A DNA stretch of 64,000 nt from positions 1,612,001-1,676,000 of the forward strand of contig JAILWY010000011.1 of assembly GCA_022113835.1 (NCBI GenBank). Direction: 5' to 3'. Each line of letters starts with the position of its first letter. Position 1 is the first letter of the stretch. Under the pieces are notes generated by a model. It was not told the origin of the DNA. It saw only the letters and a list, made by a program, of their open reading frames with translations, and ran no database searches. This document shows, piece by piece, positions 21,307 to 33,598 of the stretch. The translations under genes were made by a program, and so were the position numbers. The stretch is from Atopsyche davidsoni (taxonomy: Eukaryota > Arthropoda > Insecta > Trichoptera > Hydrobiosidae).

Positions 21307-23140
21307 AAAAGGTGAAATAATTGGATACAACAAATAAATTTAATTTTAAAAACTTTTTAATATTTTTTCATCTTTTTATGTTTAGCGTCGATTCTAACGA
21401 CTCAGAATTTATATTGTAAAATAGTATTTCAAAATAAAAACATTTACAATTCACAGACGGAGCATACGAAGACTGCGTAAACAAGTGTGCAGACAATAGC
21501 TTTTTTTTAAAAATATTATTCTTAAAATATCCGTTAGGTAATTTTTAAATCTACGCAAATAGAAAAAAAAAATGACAAAAAAAGCAACGAAGCGAGAATT
21601 AATCACAAAGCATAACAGTGCCAGAAAACGAACGAACAAGTCTATAAATATCACCGATCACCGAAAACACGACATCCGAAGAAGAGATGGGCGGACCCAG
21701 CTGGGAAAACATGAGGACACGCACAGAAGCACCGAAGGGACCATTATCCAATAGCGAAAAATATTATTGCTTGTATCGCGTACGAGTCATTCTCACCTAG
21801 ACCAATCAAGCATCGCAATGAATTCGCTTTTGTCTAAATACGGAGTCTGTCGAAATACTCAACTCTTGTTCCAAGCTCAACGATGCGATGGGCTGATGTA
21901 TTGCATATAAATTTACATAATATTAATTCGAGATCGGAATCGAAAGCACGCTGTATAGATTTTTTCTCGAGACCAGCTTTCGTCGCTTCGGTTTCGAGCT
22001 GTACGCACTGGCGGGCACGCTGTATATTGGGTTTTTGTGAACTACGAATTACCATGAGCGTGCGGACACGCTGTTTATTCGCCGGACAAAGTACGCAAGT
22101 ATGAAAATTCTTTCATGTTCTTACTAACTAGGTCACAATAACCGTATTGAGGCAGGTCTAAATAGGCGCAGGGCTTCCCAACGTAGGGCATCTGTATATT
22201 AAAATTAAATATTAATTAAGTTTGGTAATATATTAAAATTCGATAACAAAAAAAAAAACTATACACCGTATTCTCATAAAGCCATAAATATTCAAAAACC
22301 CGTATGCACACTTGTATATAACGATTAAAATTATTATTAATTTAAAATCGAAAATAATGCCGCGTTATGCAAACATTCTTCAACATTTGTTATTTGACAG
22401 GTTATTTTACTTTTGGCCGATTATTTTACTGACAAGGCTTTAAGAAACTGTGCCAATAATTACTTTTTAATGAACAATAAAATCATTCTTGCGAAATAGG
22501 TCAGTGCGGTCAGTTGCATGAAGAATGTTTGATCTAACAGATAGTTAATCAATGAAATGTCTGTTAAGCAATTTTCGTGACATATTTAACAGTCTGTTAA
22601 CTATTTTTATTATTAACATTTTAGAAATGGTTTGTTATAAGGTACAGCAAGAAAAAAATTCCATGCTTGACAGCTATATTAACTATTTATATTATTGATC
22701 AAGTCATCATTAACTAATTATTGATAATAACTATTTTGTATGAACAGTAAAACGAATATTTTTAATAAGGTAAGCTTTAGAAAGAATCAGATTTTGAATT
22801 AAAGAAATCCAATTTCATAAAACCCATGCACCATATTTAACAATGTGTTAACTATTTCTAATATAAATCAGCTTGTAAGAAAATTGTTTTTTTTGTGGGC
22901 ATATTAAAAGTTAATAATATTTTATTTCAATTACAGATTTTTTACCGAAGAAACGAAACATCAAGTAATGTACGTGAATTAACAATTTAATTCTGCAGAT
23001 CAGCCTTTCTGCAACTGGGTATTGATGATTACATATTTTTTTCGTACGTACAATCAAATTACACTTGCAAAATAGGTCAGTGCGGTTAGACTCACTGCCT
23101 GATTGCAAATTTGAATCTATCTATTTTTTTGTCGATACAC
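21307..23140. other. AT-rich spacer with faint SINE-like pieces
   Basis: No gene is supported. GGTCAGTGCGGT-AG occurs at about 22500 and 23073, the second followed by GCAAATTTGAATC, which loosely resembles the A- and B-box layout of a tRNA-derived SINE. Both copies are short. Confidence 0.4.
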
Positions 23141-23143
23141 TAT

Positions 23144-23290
23144 AAAGCCGCCTACACACGCAGCGACACAACCGGCAACCGATTTGCTATAAACCAACAC
23201 CGCCCCTTTTACGATTTAATGCAAATTGGGACACTATTGGGAAGTTGGTATTCGGTTGTCAGTTGTGTCGCAGCGTGTGTAGCCTGCTTT
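23144..23290. mobile_element. CCTACACACG-family MITE, copy with both ends
   Basis: The left end AAGCCGCCTACACACGCAGC with GACACAACCGGCAACCGA is mirrored by TCGGTTGTCAGTTGTGTC and GCAGCGTGTGTAGCCTGCTTT at the right. The inverted repeats are close to 40 bp, leaving about 70 bp of unrelated middle. It is non-coding. Other copies lie at 23293, 23868, 24403 and 56627. Confidence 0.8.
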
Positions 23291-23292
23291 GA

Positions 23293-23440
23293 GCGCACTA
23301 CACACGCAGCAACGAATCTCAACAATCGTTTCATTGTGCCTTTTTTTCGGCGAAGTTGGCGAAACCTCAGATAAAGCGGCAAAAAAAATGACTTGAGGCG
23401 ATTTGTTAATCGGTTGTCAATTGTGTCCAGAAGGCTTTAT
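23293..23440. mobile_element. Adjacent diverged CCTACACACG-family MITE
   Basis: It begins GCGCACTACACACGCAGCAAC directly after the previous copy and ends ATCGGTTGTCAATTGTGTCCAG with AAGGCTTTA. The ends are more diverged than those of its neighbour. Confidence 0.6.
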
Positions 23441-23867
23441 GTGCCACACTCACGTAGCTTCGTGTCTAGTATGCATTTAGCAAAATTAATAATAAAAAGA
23501 TATTTAAATATACAATGATATTATTTCGTCGTTTTTCTCAGTTTCTTGGGTGCTAAGCCGCGTCAAAGTTGAGTTGGCCTTCTGATCTTAATGTGTTATA
23601 TTTGAGAAGTTCAATTGAAATGCGATAGGCAGCCGTTTGCGCAAAGTGTTGCGACGCAACGGAGGCCGATCGAGAAACGATTAAATTAGGTATCGAGCAT
23701 CAATAAACCGCGGTTTGCGACACGCCGAGTCGAAATACAATTCGATCAGAAGCGACAAGAGCGCGGCGCTTGCGACGTTCTGTCCCCGAAGCGCGCGACA
23801 GCTCTCGGCCAATCGGGAAGCTGGAAGCGAAATCACGGGAGAAAAAAAAAACTATTTTGATTTTTAT
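23441..23867. other. Mixed-composition spacer
   Basis: 23620-23850 is relatively GC-rich with open frames on both strands but no recognised domain. Confidence 0.4.
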
Positions 23868-24098
23868 ACTAAAGCAGCTTGCACACTTGCTCCACAATCA
23901 TTCCAAGTCCGCTACTCTATTACCGATCCTTTACACACGCTCATGGTACACAATGGCAGCCATGCATAAGCAACAGAATGGGGAGAGCGGGGAGGCATTC
24001 TTAAATACCGTCATATTTTTGGGGTGTCTCTTTATAGTTTTGGACGCTTTAAGCATGATAATCATTCGGTTGTATCGCAGCGTGTGTAGGCTGCTTTA
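23868..24098. mobile_element. CCTACACACG-family MITE, longer copy
   Basis: The left end ACTAAAGCAGCTTGCACACT and right end CAGCGTGTGTAGGCTGCTTT followed by AGT are inverted repeats. The right subterminal part is CGGTTGTATCGCAGCG. The ~231-bp copy has a different middle from the others. Confidence 0.65.
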
Positions 24099-24183
24099 GT
24101 CAAGCCACACTAAAATCCCTTAAAATGTTCCAATATATATATAACCGATCGATAAATTGTATTGTGTCAAGCGCTTTTCTTAC

Positions 24184-24232
24184 AGTTCACTTACGCAGAC
24201 CTACACACGTTGCCACACAACCGAACAGTGAT
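24184..24232. mobile_element. CCTACACACG-family left end only
   Basis: GCAGACCTACACACGTTGCC followed by ACACAACCGAACAGTG matches the family's left end. No right end follows before the next complete copy. Confidence 0.55.
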
Positions 24233-24402
24233 TATCCAATTTTGTCCTCATATTTCGGATGCTCAAATAAAACTACGCAAAAAAAGGACGCCAGTAGTAA
24301 AATCACTTAAAAGTCACACTTCCGTAGGCAAAGCATACTTCCTTAAACAATGCCCGGTTACAGTATTTTCGATTTTTTTCCATGTACCTTCACCATCTCT
24401 CG

Positions 24403-24539
24403 TAAAGCCTCCTACACACGTCGCGACACAACAGACAAACGATGAACAAATTGCAACAACAAACCTCGACTAGGCATTATCGTTTATCAATTTGCTGGTC
24501 GGTTGTCAGTTGTGTCGCGACGCGTGTATGAGGCTTTAA
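24403..24539. mobile_element. CCTACACACG-family MITE, copy with both ends
   Basis: The ends are TAAAGCCTCCTACACACGTC with GCGACACAACAGACAAACG, and GGTCGGTTGTCAGTTGTGTC with GCGACGCGTGTATGAGGCTTTA. Inverted repeats near 40 bp enclose a ~60-bp middle. It is non-coding. Confidence 0.8.
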
Positions 24540-26790
24540 ACAGTTTGCGCAGATGCATCGTGCAACAACAACAACAAAAAAAACTAATTTCCGATGTCAC
24601 GAAGCGCCACTGGCAAGAGATCTTGTCTGCGGCGGACCCGTCGGGTTGTAATTACGGTCTTCGATCAATTACGCCTAATCGTGTTCGACTTAAGCAGATG
24701 AAACCGATCGATTCGGACGGAAACTCGAAGCAGACCTAAATGGAAACGCGCCACATCGACCATGCACACCGCGAAACGACGAGGTTTATTTTTAATTTTG
24801 AATACGACGACCGATCTTATAGACCGTGAAAATACAAAAGGCATGATTTAATATAATTTAAAAACTAGCCGAAAGCTACTTTATATGTATTTAATATATA
24901 TTTGACAGAAAGTACTTGGTGGAACTAGTTTCGCTAACGTCCTTAATAAAACTTTATATAATATCAAAGATCCAACGGTGCATTCTAAAATAAACAATAT
25001 GTTTTGACCTAAAATTTAAAGCAGTTTAAATTAACATATTTTCAAAAAATGATATATAATTAATGCAGGAAGAATACGAATAATAAATCTTATTGGAAAT
25101 TCAAGTGTTTCTGATTTAACAAGTAAAATTATAATCACAGATTTTAAAATTGTTAAAACGATTGGAGATGGCGGTCGATTTGCTCCGATCTCATTGGTCA
25201 AATTATTCACCGCAAAATCAATAGCAGGATTATAAAACATATATTAGCAAGTTGATAGGTTTTTGTAACGTGACGGGACTCTCTTAATGAATTTTGATCA
25301 AAAATCCCTAAGGGATGAGGTCCTGAAACATCGGAGAACTGAAAACATCAAGCAGCAATATTTTAAGTGTATTTTGGCCAGACAATTATACTAAAAAAAC
25401 CGAACAAGTTATATCATGTTTTATAATTTCAATTTTTTTTTTATTCAAAATCAAACAAGAATTATTTAGCAGTAAACGTGATGTCGATTTATTGTCTGTT
25501 TGTTTAACATTATCACAGAGAAAACGATAAATACAATGACGAGTGTCGAATTGACATTGATATGTCATTCACGGTGAAATATGACTGCACTCATGAGGCA
25601 GCCGATAGGGTTACGTTTAAAAGGTTTCTATTGATCATCAACACTCATCATCAACACTATCATCGCCTCAGAGCACACGCCCCGGAAACATGGACATTGC
25701 GAAGAAATATCAAGGACACGTGCATGTGTAAGTCTTTAAGGCTCTGGATCTTTTGGCTGGTTAGATTGATTCATGGGCTCACATACACCATGGGTGTCAA
25801 AAAATGTCCAGCAAAAATTACACGTGTGACGAGTCTTTGGGGCCTTATTCGCCTGGGCCGATTGATTGGTTTGTGTTGAACAACAGATATATATAAAGGA
25901 GATGAGTTTAATAAAAAAAATTGGCTTGTTACTTCAATCGAAATTGGATGGAGTATCTGCATTGCAGATGGGGCTGAGTGTGAGTGGATCGAAGGTAAGA
26001 TTGGGTCAGAAAAGGACTGGAGGGTGGAATGGAGAAGCCGGGTCGGTCAGGTCAAGTGTTGATGATGATAAAATAATAAATTGCAGTTATAAATAAATCA
26101 CTGTAAACAACAAAGTTTCTAGATTCTAGATATGTCTAATGGATGCTTAGCACGGTGTAATTATTATTGATGCCTTGTAATTGGCTTGAAATTAATCGCG
26201 AATCGATTTAATTTCACATCGAACTACCTTATTGATTGCACCCCGATTAGTTGATTCTGTGTCGATTTATTTTCTAACCCATTATTGCCTAGTTACAGCA
26301 CCGGTTATTTGTCTACATGTGCCGTAGAATTTGCGGCAGGGCAAGCCCATCTATACACAACAATTTTATTGTAATGTTAACGTTTATTACAGTAATAGCA
26401 CGTACTATGTTTAAGGTTTATTGTGAAAAACGCCCCCAGCCCAGTCTCCCCTTTTCGGGTGAATATTTTTAAGCAACGTTTAAAGGTCTTTCGGTTCGTT
26501 ATGCACACCCTTTACTGTAATAGAAATGGTGGTGGGTTTTAAATTAGACCATTGAGTTTTATTTACCGAAACCTAAATACACCCCATAAACGATGTGGGG
26601 AAGGCAGTGTTTTATGTAAAACCGTGGAAAATATCATATTGCACAGTTAATGTAGTGATCCTGGAGGCGTGGGTCCAAATCCCACCTCTCGAAAATTAAT
26701 TTACGAATTGTGCACGTGTGAATTGATACATATTGTATACCTTTTTTGGCGTAAATGCAATCGAACAGTGTGCTTTGGGCACACGGTGTA
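24540..26790. other. Spacer with scattered repeat fragments
   Basis: ACAGAAAGTACTTGGTGGAA at about 24907 is the dispersed motif shared with 34950 and 6512. GCGTGGGTCCAAATCCCACC at 26664 forms a tRNA T-arm-like stem with a near B-box and may be a SINE remnant. The open frames at 25562-26096 show no recognised domain. Confidence 0.4.
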
Positions 26791-26890
26791 CGTGTGAAAC
26801 GACGGGAAAAACCATCAAATAGTTTAATGCCACAAGGCTGGGATTCGAGCCCACACCTGGTGACTCAACACTTTCGCCTACCGTGACCTT
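26791..26890. repeat. SINE-like repeat, second copy
   Basis: GTGTGAAACGACGGGAAAAA then GCTGGGATTCGAGCCCACAC and GGTGACTCA parallel the repeat at 11390-11515. The palindromic GGG-TTCGA-CCC core is a tRNA T-arm-type stem. Confidence 0.4.
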
Positions 26891-28200
26891 GTGAATAAAT
26901 ACCGATATATTGAATATTTAAAAACATCACAAACATACATCTTTTTATTTATTTGAAACTGTTTATTTTTTGTAGTCAAGTTGTTTGCTTTATTTTATTT
27001 TTTTATTAGTTTTTACGGTTTTTTTCTCTTTACTTTTTCTTGTTATTGATTTATTATTTATTATACTTCAAGAATAAACAAAATTTTACTGCAATGGAAT
27101 AAAATATTTCCAACTTTTACAGTAAGCAGTAAAAATGAATTATCGCTTGTTTATGTATATTTTATCTTTAAATTGAAAGTCATTCCGAGTGTCGCGTACA
27201 TTATGTGTTACTATATATGTATTATGCAATTATTATCTTAAATTAATATTGCTGCTTGACTCTACCTTTCTTTAAATTAGCACTTATGGTATTATAAAAC
27301 TGTTCAGGTTTAGAATAATGAATACAATATTACCTTGGTAAAAATATGTATACATGTATGTATGTACAAAATATCGTTTTTGATTAATTTTATAGTGTAA
27401 GGATGAGATCTAACAGGGAAATTATGGTCCCCAATACAATTTATAAAAATTGTTTTTACTAACTATATTATATAGTTTGTATCATCATCTTAGGATAAAT
27501 GTTTTTTTGTTCAAAAACGCACCTGAATTTATATTAGAAATATATTTTAATAACTTCACATGATTTTTTTAAATTATTTAATAAAACCTCGACTAGTTTC
27601 AGACACCTGAGGCGTTTAAAATATTTTTTTGTTGAAACGTGAAGAAATATAAAGCAATCATACCTTGTGCAGGTACGATGATTCCCTTTCATTATATCAC
27701 GAACAAAGTAATTTAATGTGTTAATTTAATAACACGCGTTCTAATTTAATTCAACAATATAAAACTACAACGCAAAAGCTAGATAATCAAATTAAAAACA
27801 ACACCGTCGACATTTTATCCAAACGTGGCAATAATAATAATTCACTGTGCTCGCAATTTGTGTTAATAGTAATCTGACGAATTAAATTAAAACTGCCTCT
27901 AGTGATTGCACAATCGAGAGAAAAATACACGACGCGGATTATTTAATTATAAACGGTTATTTTCGCATGTCTGCCCATCAATCTCGGGGATTATTTTGGC
28001 ACGTGTATTTTAATTACCATTGATGGACAAAACAGATAAACTAACAGAGTTGTTTGTAAATTCTGTACACACTGTAAGTGGAGAAAAACCGATATCACGG
28101 GCACCAAACTAATGGCCATCAAAATCAGATGAAAGGTTCGGGTTGTATTGATTATTTTTATGTCAATAAACACTGGTAAAATATTTTATTTTATTTTTAG
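26891..28200. other. AT-rich spacer, nothing recognised
   Basis: No gene, RNA or repeat can be supported. Confidence 0.5.
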
Positions 28201-28204
28201 TTTT

Positions 28205-28470
28205 TTTGCACGTTATCACTTAAGCCACATGTCGTAAGCCTCGCAACCCGCGCCAGGATCGGGAGACAGCCGGTCAATACAAACCGTATTGCAAATTAAA
28301 ATAAAATAAAGAATTATGGATTTTTTTTGTTTTTGTTTCACAAATGTAAAATATTCCTCGTCTACCCACTTCGTCTCACACAAACCCGATAACGAAAATA
28401 GAGAAATCCCTGGAGGATACCGTCCGAGCCGCGCGTCGGAAGCCCCCAAGCTGCGCCATCACGAGCGGGG
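28205..28470 (+). repeat. Two units of the AAGCCxCxxxxCxTGCG repeat family
   Basis: TAAGCCACATGTCGTAAGCC with TCGCAACCCGCGCC at 28221-28254 and a diverged unit at about 28395-28460 (AACGAAAATAGAGAAATCCC, then GAAGCCCCCAAGCTGCGCC) match the array at 52780-53560 and the single unit at 53930-54010. Inverted units occur at 29615-29850 and 60160-60390. Confidence 0.6.
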
Positions 28471-29270
28471 GACGACCATTGCAAATCGACTCGAAACAAT
28501 CGTGAAATATTTTTTAAATGCATATCTCCAATTCCTCGTCTACTCCCTGCGGGCACGAAAACGTCAATAGGTCGGGAAACAACCGAGCGGCAGGTCGATT
28601 CGCAAGCCGAGGCGGTCGGAACTCGTTTGGGCCCCGACACGGGCGGCTGTCAGGGCGAGCCTCCGCGTCCTCCGCGGCTGCTCCCCGCCGGCCGGGTCTC
28701 TCAAATACCTGGTCCACGGGATCGCGCCGCCTCGGCAGCCTCTCCGAGAGGATCCGCGGCGGGCGAGGGGACCCGCGCCGCGAGGGCCGGCCAAAATCGA
28801 TACGCCCGACGGCGCCGGCCGCCCCGTCAAAACACTGCCACACGCCGCACCGCCCCGCGGGGCCCTCCGCCGGCAAATCAAACAAAACAAACACTAATCC
28901 AATTTGCCCGGTCTCGCAGTGCGCCGAGTGCAAGCGCGGAGCTGGCGAAATACCTGAATCGACTCGGGCTGTCACTCACGGAACTCGGCACTGAACTGGC
29001 TCGGGGGAGGCACTCGCGGCGGTGACTGCGGGTCTATTTGGTAAATAAAGCGGAATGAGCGGCGCGACTGACGGCCGGGCGAGGACAGCGCTGGCCGGCC
29101 GTGCGGGCTGAACTGAGCCGCGGGTGCGAGGAGCGAGGCGCGGAGCGAGGCGCGCCAGAGCGAGGCAGCGGGCGCGAGAGCGAGGCGGGAGGCGCGCCAG
29201 AGCGAGGCAGCACGCGCCAGAGCGAGGCAGCACGCGCGAGGCACGTCGCAGCTCGAGCCGCGCTAACTGT
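28400..29270. promoter_or_regulatory. CpG-rich island, possible promoter or 5' exon region
   Basis: This is the largest GC-rich block in the window, about 850 bp in otherwise AT-rich DNA, with very frequent CG. Every frame is largely open, which is expected from composition and is not evidence of a protein. A short tandem repeat with GCGCCAGAGCGAGGCAGC lies at about 29150-29235. It sits between the 5' end of the myosin gene (15.9 kb, pointing left) and the 3' end of FABP (31.1 kb), so it could hold a distant myosin promoter or an unannotated gene start. Confidence 0.4.
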
Positions 29271-29605
29271 AAAGCTCGATACCGTTCATTGCGCGTACTA
29301 CGAGGCATGTGCTCCCTTTAGTGCCGGCGGTTTTCCTGTGAATATCGGTCGAGATTTTTTTGCGCATGTAACGAAAATTTCTATTTTTTTTTTTTGTTAA
29401 TTTGCAACAGTCGCTAGGGCTGTGCTCGCAGTCCCCCGGTCACATGTGCCTCAGGTGATGGCGTCCAAGGGTCATTGTTGAATTTGAGTCAAGAAAAATA
29501 TATGCAAAACTTTGTAGATATTCCCCTTGATTTTTGTAGCTTCAGCGCGCGCACCCATGCATGATTTTGGGAGTGTTTTTTAACATTAAAAAAAACAAGC
29601 ATCAT
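29271..29605. other. Spacer, nothing recognised
   Basis: Unassigned mixed-composition DNA between the GC island and the inverted repeat unit. Confidence 0.4.
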
Positions 29606-29609
29606 AATT

Positions 29610-29855
29610 TTATTTTATATTGTGGGGCCTCGCTTCCAGTATGTTATGAGTTCCCTCCGATCTAGGCGCAGTTTGTGGGGCTTGCGAGATGTGACTCGGG
29701 TTTCTCTGTTGAGTTTGTGTAGGCAAAAATACTTTTTTTAATATAGTTTGAAGAATAAGTTTAATAAATAAGTAAGAACTAAATAACAAAAATAAATATA
29801 AAACAAAACATATAAGTAAACTAAATGAATTTACTAAGTTTATATTATGCAAGCA
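29610..29855 (-). repeat. Inverted single unit of the AAGCCCCxxxxCTGCGC family
   Basis: In reverse complement this reads TATAAACTTAGTAAATTCAT, then CCTACACAAACTCAACAGAG and CGCAAGCCCCACAAACTGCG. The unit at 60160-60390 has the same three blocks (TATAAACTCAGTAAATTC, CCTACACACACTACC, GTAAGCCCCGTAACCTG) in the same order. Confidence 0.6.
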
Positions 29856-31125
29856 TCCTTATAATTGTAAAGAAACAATAGTTACCATAAGTATACTTGA
29901 CAACAGATGGAGAACTGTAATCATCCAAACATGTAGTACGCTGCCATCCAAGCCAGGGTGGCCAACGACTCGATTGCGAAGCCAATTTTTGTCTTAACTT
30001 TGATTTATGTGCGTGATAAATAGAACACTAATTTAAGGCAATAAGGGCGCCCTGTTTACACTGCACTAGACTCTAGTAATTCAGCGCCATGAACCCATGC
30101 TTTCCGAGTATCGGGAAACTGGCATTGGAAATACATACTTACTCCATCTTTTTTATGATTTCGATCGCGACACACTTTATGATAAAAAGTATTTTTTACC
30201 AACACACAAAAGTAGACTTACACGACTATGTCTAATTTTGACAATTGTCATATTGAGAGGTCCAATATATCGGTCGTCCATTGCCCATCCCTAGCGTTTC
30301 CTTTGAAAGGCATTTTCGGGGCGAGAGCGCGGCCGCGAGCGCGAGGCTCGGCTGGTGAATGGCCGCGCGTGTCATTTGGCCGGCGCTGGAATCCGACGGT
30401 TCAGGTTTGGAGTGGCGCCGCCCGATCTTCGCTCCAGATACACTCTCGCAACAATGCGCGTGAAATACTCTCTCGATTGCCATTTCTGCGCCGCAAAACG
30501 GACGACGATATTTTTAAATCACTTATTTAAAAAAAAATACAACCTTACAGTTTTTTTTTTTTTTTTTTCATACATCGAAAAAATATGCTGTCTATGGTCG
30601 AGTAGATTTCTAAATTTATGATATATTTTAGTTACTTCTTTCGTCCAAAGATGGCGTGCGGCGAGCCTCACGACAATTTCTCTTGACAAGTTAGTTTGAT
30701 ATTCTTTTACTATTTCACACTTCATTATTATCATTTAAATATTCTTTTGATTATTTTAATGTTGATTGATATTTTTTCACCATTTTTGTTAAAATTAACA
30801 AATAAAACTGTACAATTTTGTGCGGCTCGAATGGAAGGGTAACAATAAAACATGCTGTGTATTTAAAAAAAAAAGATATGAAACTTTATTTATTAAGGAA
30901 CATTTTAGGTAAATAATGATTATATACCGATCACGATACTTATTGCAGGCTACACCGTGATGGGCGATCGAAAACCTCAAAATCAAGAATCAAGCTCACC
31001 AGAAAAAGGTAATAAATATAAAAAAATATTCATCCCAAGACCTTAGTTGTTTGTCGCATCGCATTGATTCTTGGAGAAAAACAGTGAAATCCTCATTGCA
31101 ATCCCCAATGACCCGTCAGCAACCC
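29856..31125. other. Spacer 3' of the FABP gene with a small GC-rich patch
   Basis: A GC-rich patch at 30315-30480 contains GGGGCGAGAGCGCGGCCGCG and has open frames on both strands. No gene is recognised. The remainder is AT-rich. Confidence 0.4.
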
Positions 31126-31131
31126 TTTATT
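31126..31131 (-). terminator. fabp: Poly(A) signal of the FABP gene
   Basis: AATAAA on the minus strand, about 460 nt beyond the FABP stop codon, and the only canonical hexamer I see in that 3' region. Cleavage would be expected a little further left, around 31105-31115. Confidence 0.6.
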
Positions 31132-31593
31132 TATAAAGAATATAATATAAAATATAGTACGTACTGAGCTACAAATAAAAGTCAAAAATAGACAATCGCA
31201 GTCAAAATAAACTTAACTCTTGCCGTCGGACAACTCTATCAACTTCAAGCATGCTTATTTGAAACCGACTTCACCTTATCCGAGTAGAAATGCAACATTC
31301 AGAAATTGCACGAAGACAATCCAAATGTGGCTTTTATAAAAAGATATACAGTACCAAAAATATGACCTCAAAAATTGTTTATCTTGTCTAAAAGGGACAA
31401 GAACCGTATAAAAGCTAGGTATATTGATACATATTAATATCTGCGGTGTGCTTAAAATATTTCAGTCAACTTTAAGTTCTGTAGTTCACGTGAAGCGTAT
31501 ACAAGCGGTGGTTGTATCAGGCTAGAGTTTACGACGGGGATGGTAGGTGTCGTCTCGCCGGTGCTTGCAAAGGTTAGTCGTCAAGTCTCCGCC
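31132..31593 (-). other. fabp: FABP 3' untranslated region
   Basis: The sequence between the stop codon at 31594 and the AATAAA. The first ~100 nt are GC-richer and the rest AT-rich, as is usual for insect 3' UTRs. Confidence 0.6.
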
Positions 31594-31644
31594 TTACTGG
31601 GCCTTGTAGATTCGGGTGCAGGTGATATCATCGACGGTCATGAC
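31594..31644 (-). CDS. fabp: Fatty-acid-binding protein, exon 4 (last coding exon)
   Basis: 51 nt, phase 0, from a CTTCCAG acceptor to TAA. It encodes VMTVDDITCTRIYKAQ, the final two beta strands of the FABP barrel. In the assembled 132-residue protein Arg127 and Tyr129 of TRIY are the family's carboxylate-binding Arg-x-Tyr pair. The length and the four-exon layout with phase pattern 1-0-0 are those of the intracellular lipid-binding protein family. Confidence 0.95.
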   Translation of the reverse strand, partial: VMTVDDITCTRIYKAQ

Positions 31645-31966
31645 CTGGAAGCAAAGAGAGTAGATCAATTTTATTTCAAAAATTGTAAATAAATATCAAA
31701 AGAATGGATTTATAGTGATACTGTTTTAACAAGTAATTTATTATTACAATGCGGGTTAACTCAATAAACAAACATGTTAGTTATTATGAATAGGTCGGTA
31801 AGTCAGTACACTTCCTATCTTGATGATTTCACTAACAAAAGAGGCCTAATTCTCATGGCATGCTAGAGTTGTCATCAACGTGGCTATAGATCACGGTCTG
31901 CATCGCCATAAAATCGTTGTCATGGATATTAATCAACGCCTATATAAATATATGTTGAACACTTAC

Positions 31967-32074
31967 AGCTTTGAGCTCTTCGGGGGTGAACTCCCTCATG
32001 ATGGTGGTGGTCTTGCCGTCTCCGTTGGAGATATGCTTCATGGTGCTGCCGTCAATGCTGCACACAGACTTTAC
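31967..32074 (-). CDS. fabp: Fatty-acid-binding protein, exon 3
   Basis: 108 nt, 36 codons, phase 0 at both ends, with a TTCCAG acceptor and GTAAGT donor. It encodes VKSVCSIDGSTMKHIS through IMREFTPEELKA. Arg107 in IMREF lines up with the internal ligand-binding Arg of the family. The intron to exon 4 is 322 nt. Confidence 0.95.
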
Positions 32075-33598
32075 CTGGAATCATAAAGCAATACATGAAA
32101 TCGATAATCCGTGAACCGAATATAACATGCAACAAAGAAACAAATTAGAAAACTGGTAAGTTCACAATATTTGTATATATTTCATAAAAGAATGGATTCT
32201 TTAAGTCCATGCAGGTTCAAATAAATAGCTCAAAAACTCCGCCTCTCTCGCTGACTATTGATCAGACTAGTTTATTTTTACCATAAACAATGCTACAATA
32301 TTATAGGAAGCCGTGGCTTGCCATCACATAAATCAGTAATTAAATCTTCCGTTTTGGGTGCCTCTCCTCTGAAAGGGTTGGTGACCATCTCACTGAGCAT
32401 ATATTTAAGCTGAGCCAGTATACATGGTTTTCTTAGGGAAAATAGTTTAGTGAGTTCCCGGATCCTTCTACGTGTACTTAAATAAAAGATGTTAAATCTA
32501 ATTATTACAATATCTGTTCTGTATATACAATCAAATAAAACCAGACATTATATATCAATGACCCCGAGTAACCTTGATATTATTAGATTTTCCAACATTT
32601 TCTTAGCACCTGTCTGAATCAGTTTAAATTCTAAAATGCGGCCATTATAAACATTCATATCTGTTCTCCATTGTTACTTTGATCTTTAAAAGTACCTGTG
32701 ATACGATTTTGTACCGCATAAGCATTTTTCAAGGTATATTTTTAGTAAATCTGAAACCAGGAGAGATTTTTTTACGAATAGCACTCATAGCTAGATAAGC
32801 CGCGGCTCTGTTGGTTTTTCGGTAGGCGGTGTCAATATTTAGAACAGATAAACATTAGTGCATTTAGTGAAGCTACAATGGTAAACTTTGTAGTAAATGA
32901 TAAAAAATAACCACATTGATAAGTAAAAAAAAAATACTTCTTTTATTACTTAAATAAATTATACTTTAAAAACTATCACCAAAAAAATCCTTTAGGTAAA
33001 ACATGAAAAATTTTCCTGTACTGGCATAACTGGGAATTTTTATGTGTGGAATTGATTTATTTATTGTCTAATTGTCAAATACAACAATGCAGACCGGTTT
33101 TGAATCAAATCGTACAATTTTACATGCATAAAAAATATATTGAGTCATTCCTAATACTTAAGAATATATATATATACTATCGTTGTGTACGAGCTATGCA
33201 TTACATATCTTTCTATATTAAATAAATTTAGCGGTTGGAAAAAGAGAATAAGCTCACAATCTAAATCTGATCGCTTCAGCGTTAAGCCTGTTAAGATTAT
33301 ATGAGCCTACCTACTTGTAAATTCAATAAAAAAAAAATATCAAAATTAGTTTAGGATTCAACGCAACCGAGGAATTTATATAAATTAAGCTATTCGACTT
33401 ATATGAATCGAACGGAATTAAGATTTATACTAATCAAGCTATTTGATTTTTACAAAATTGATTGAATTAGGATTTTTAGGGTTACGAGCTATTCGTATAA
33501 ATCATCACTTTTATACAAGCCAAGTATACTTTCAAACTTCATGATAGACATCATCTGAGATAGGTATCAGCCTAAATAAAACTTTATGGTCGAAGTAC
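32075..33598 (-). other. fabp: FABP intron between exons 2 and 3
   Basis: 1524 nt. It contains, at about 32345-32460 on the minus strand, a copy of the retrotransposon/SINE tail (GCTGAGCCAGTATACATGG in plus orientation and GGTTGGTGACCATCTCACTG) described at 10515-10720. Nothing else is recognised. Confidence 0.7.

Noticed and set aside
28518..29025. Long overlapping open frames (100-158 codons) in the GC-rich block
   Set aside because: They are open in several frames on both strands, are Arg/Ala/Pro/Gly-rich as composition predicts, and show no domain or splice logic.
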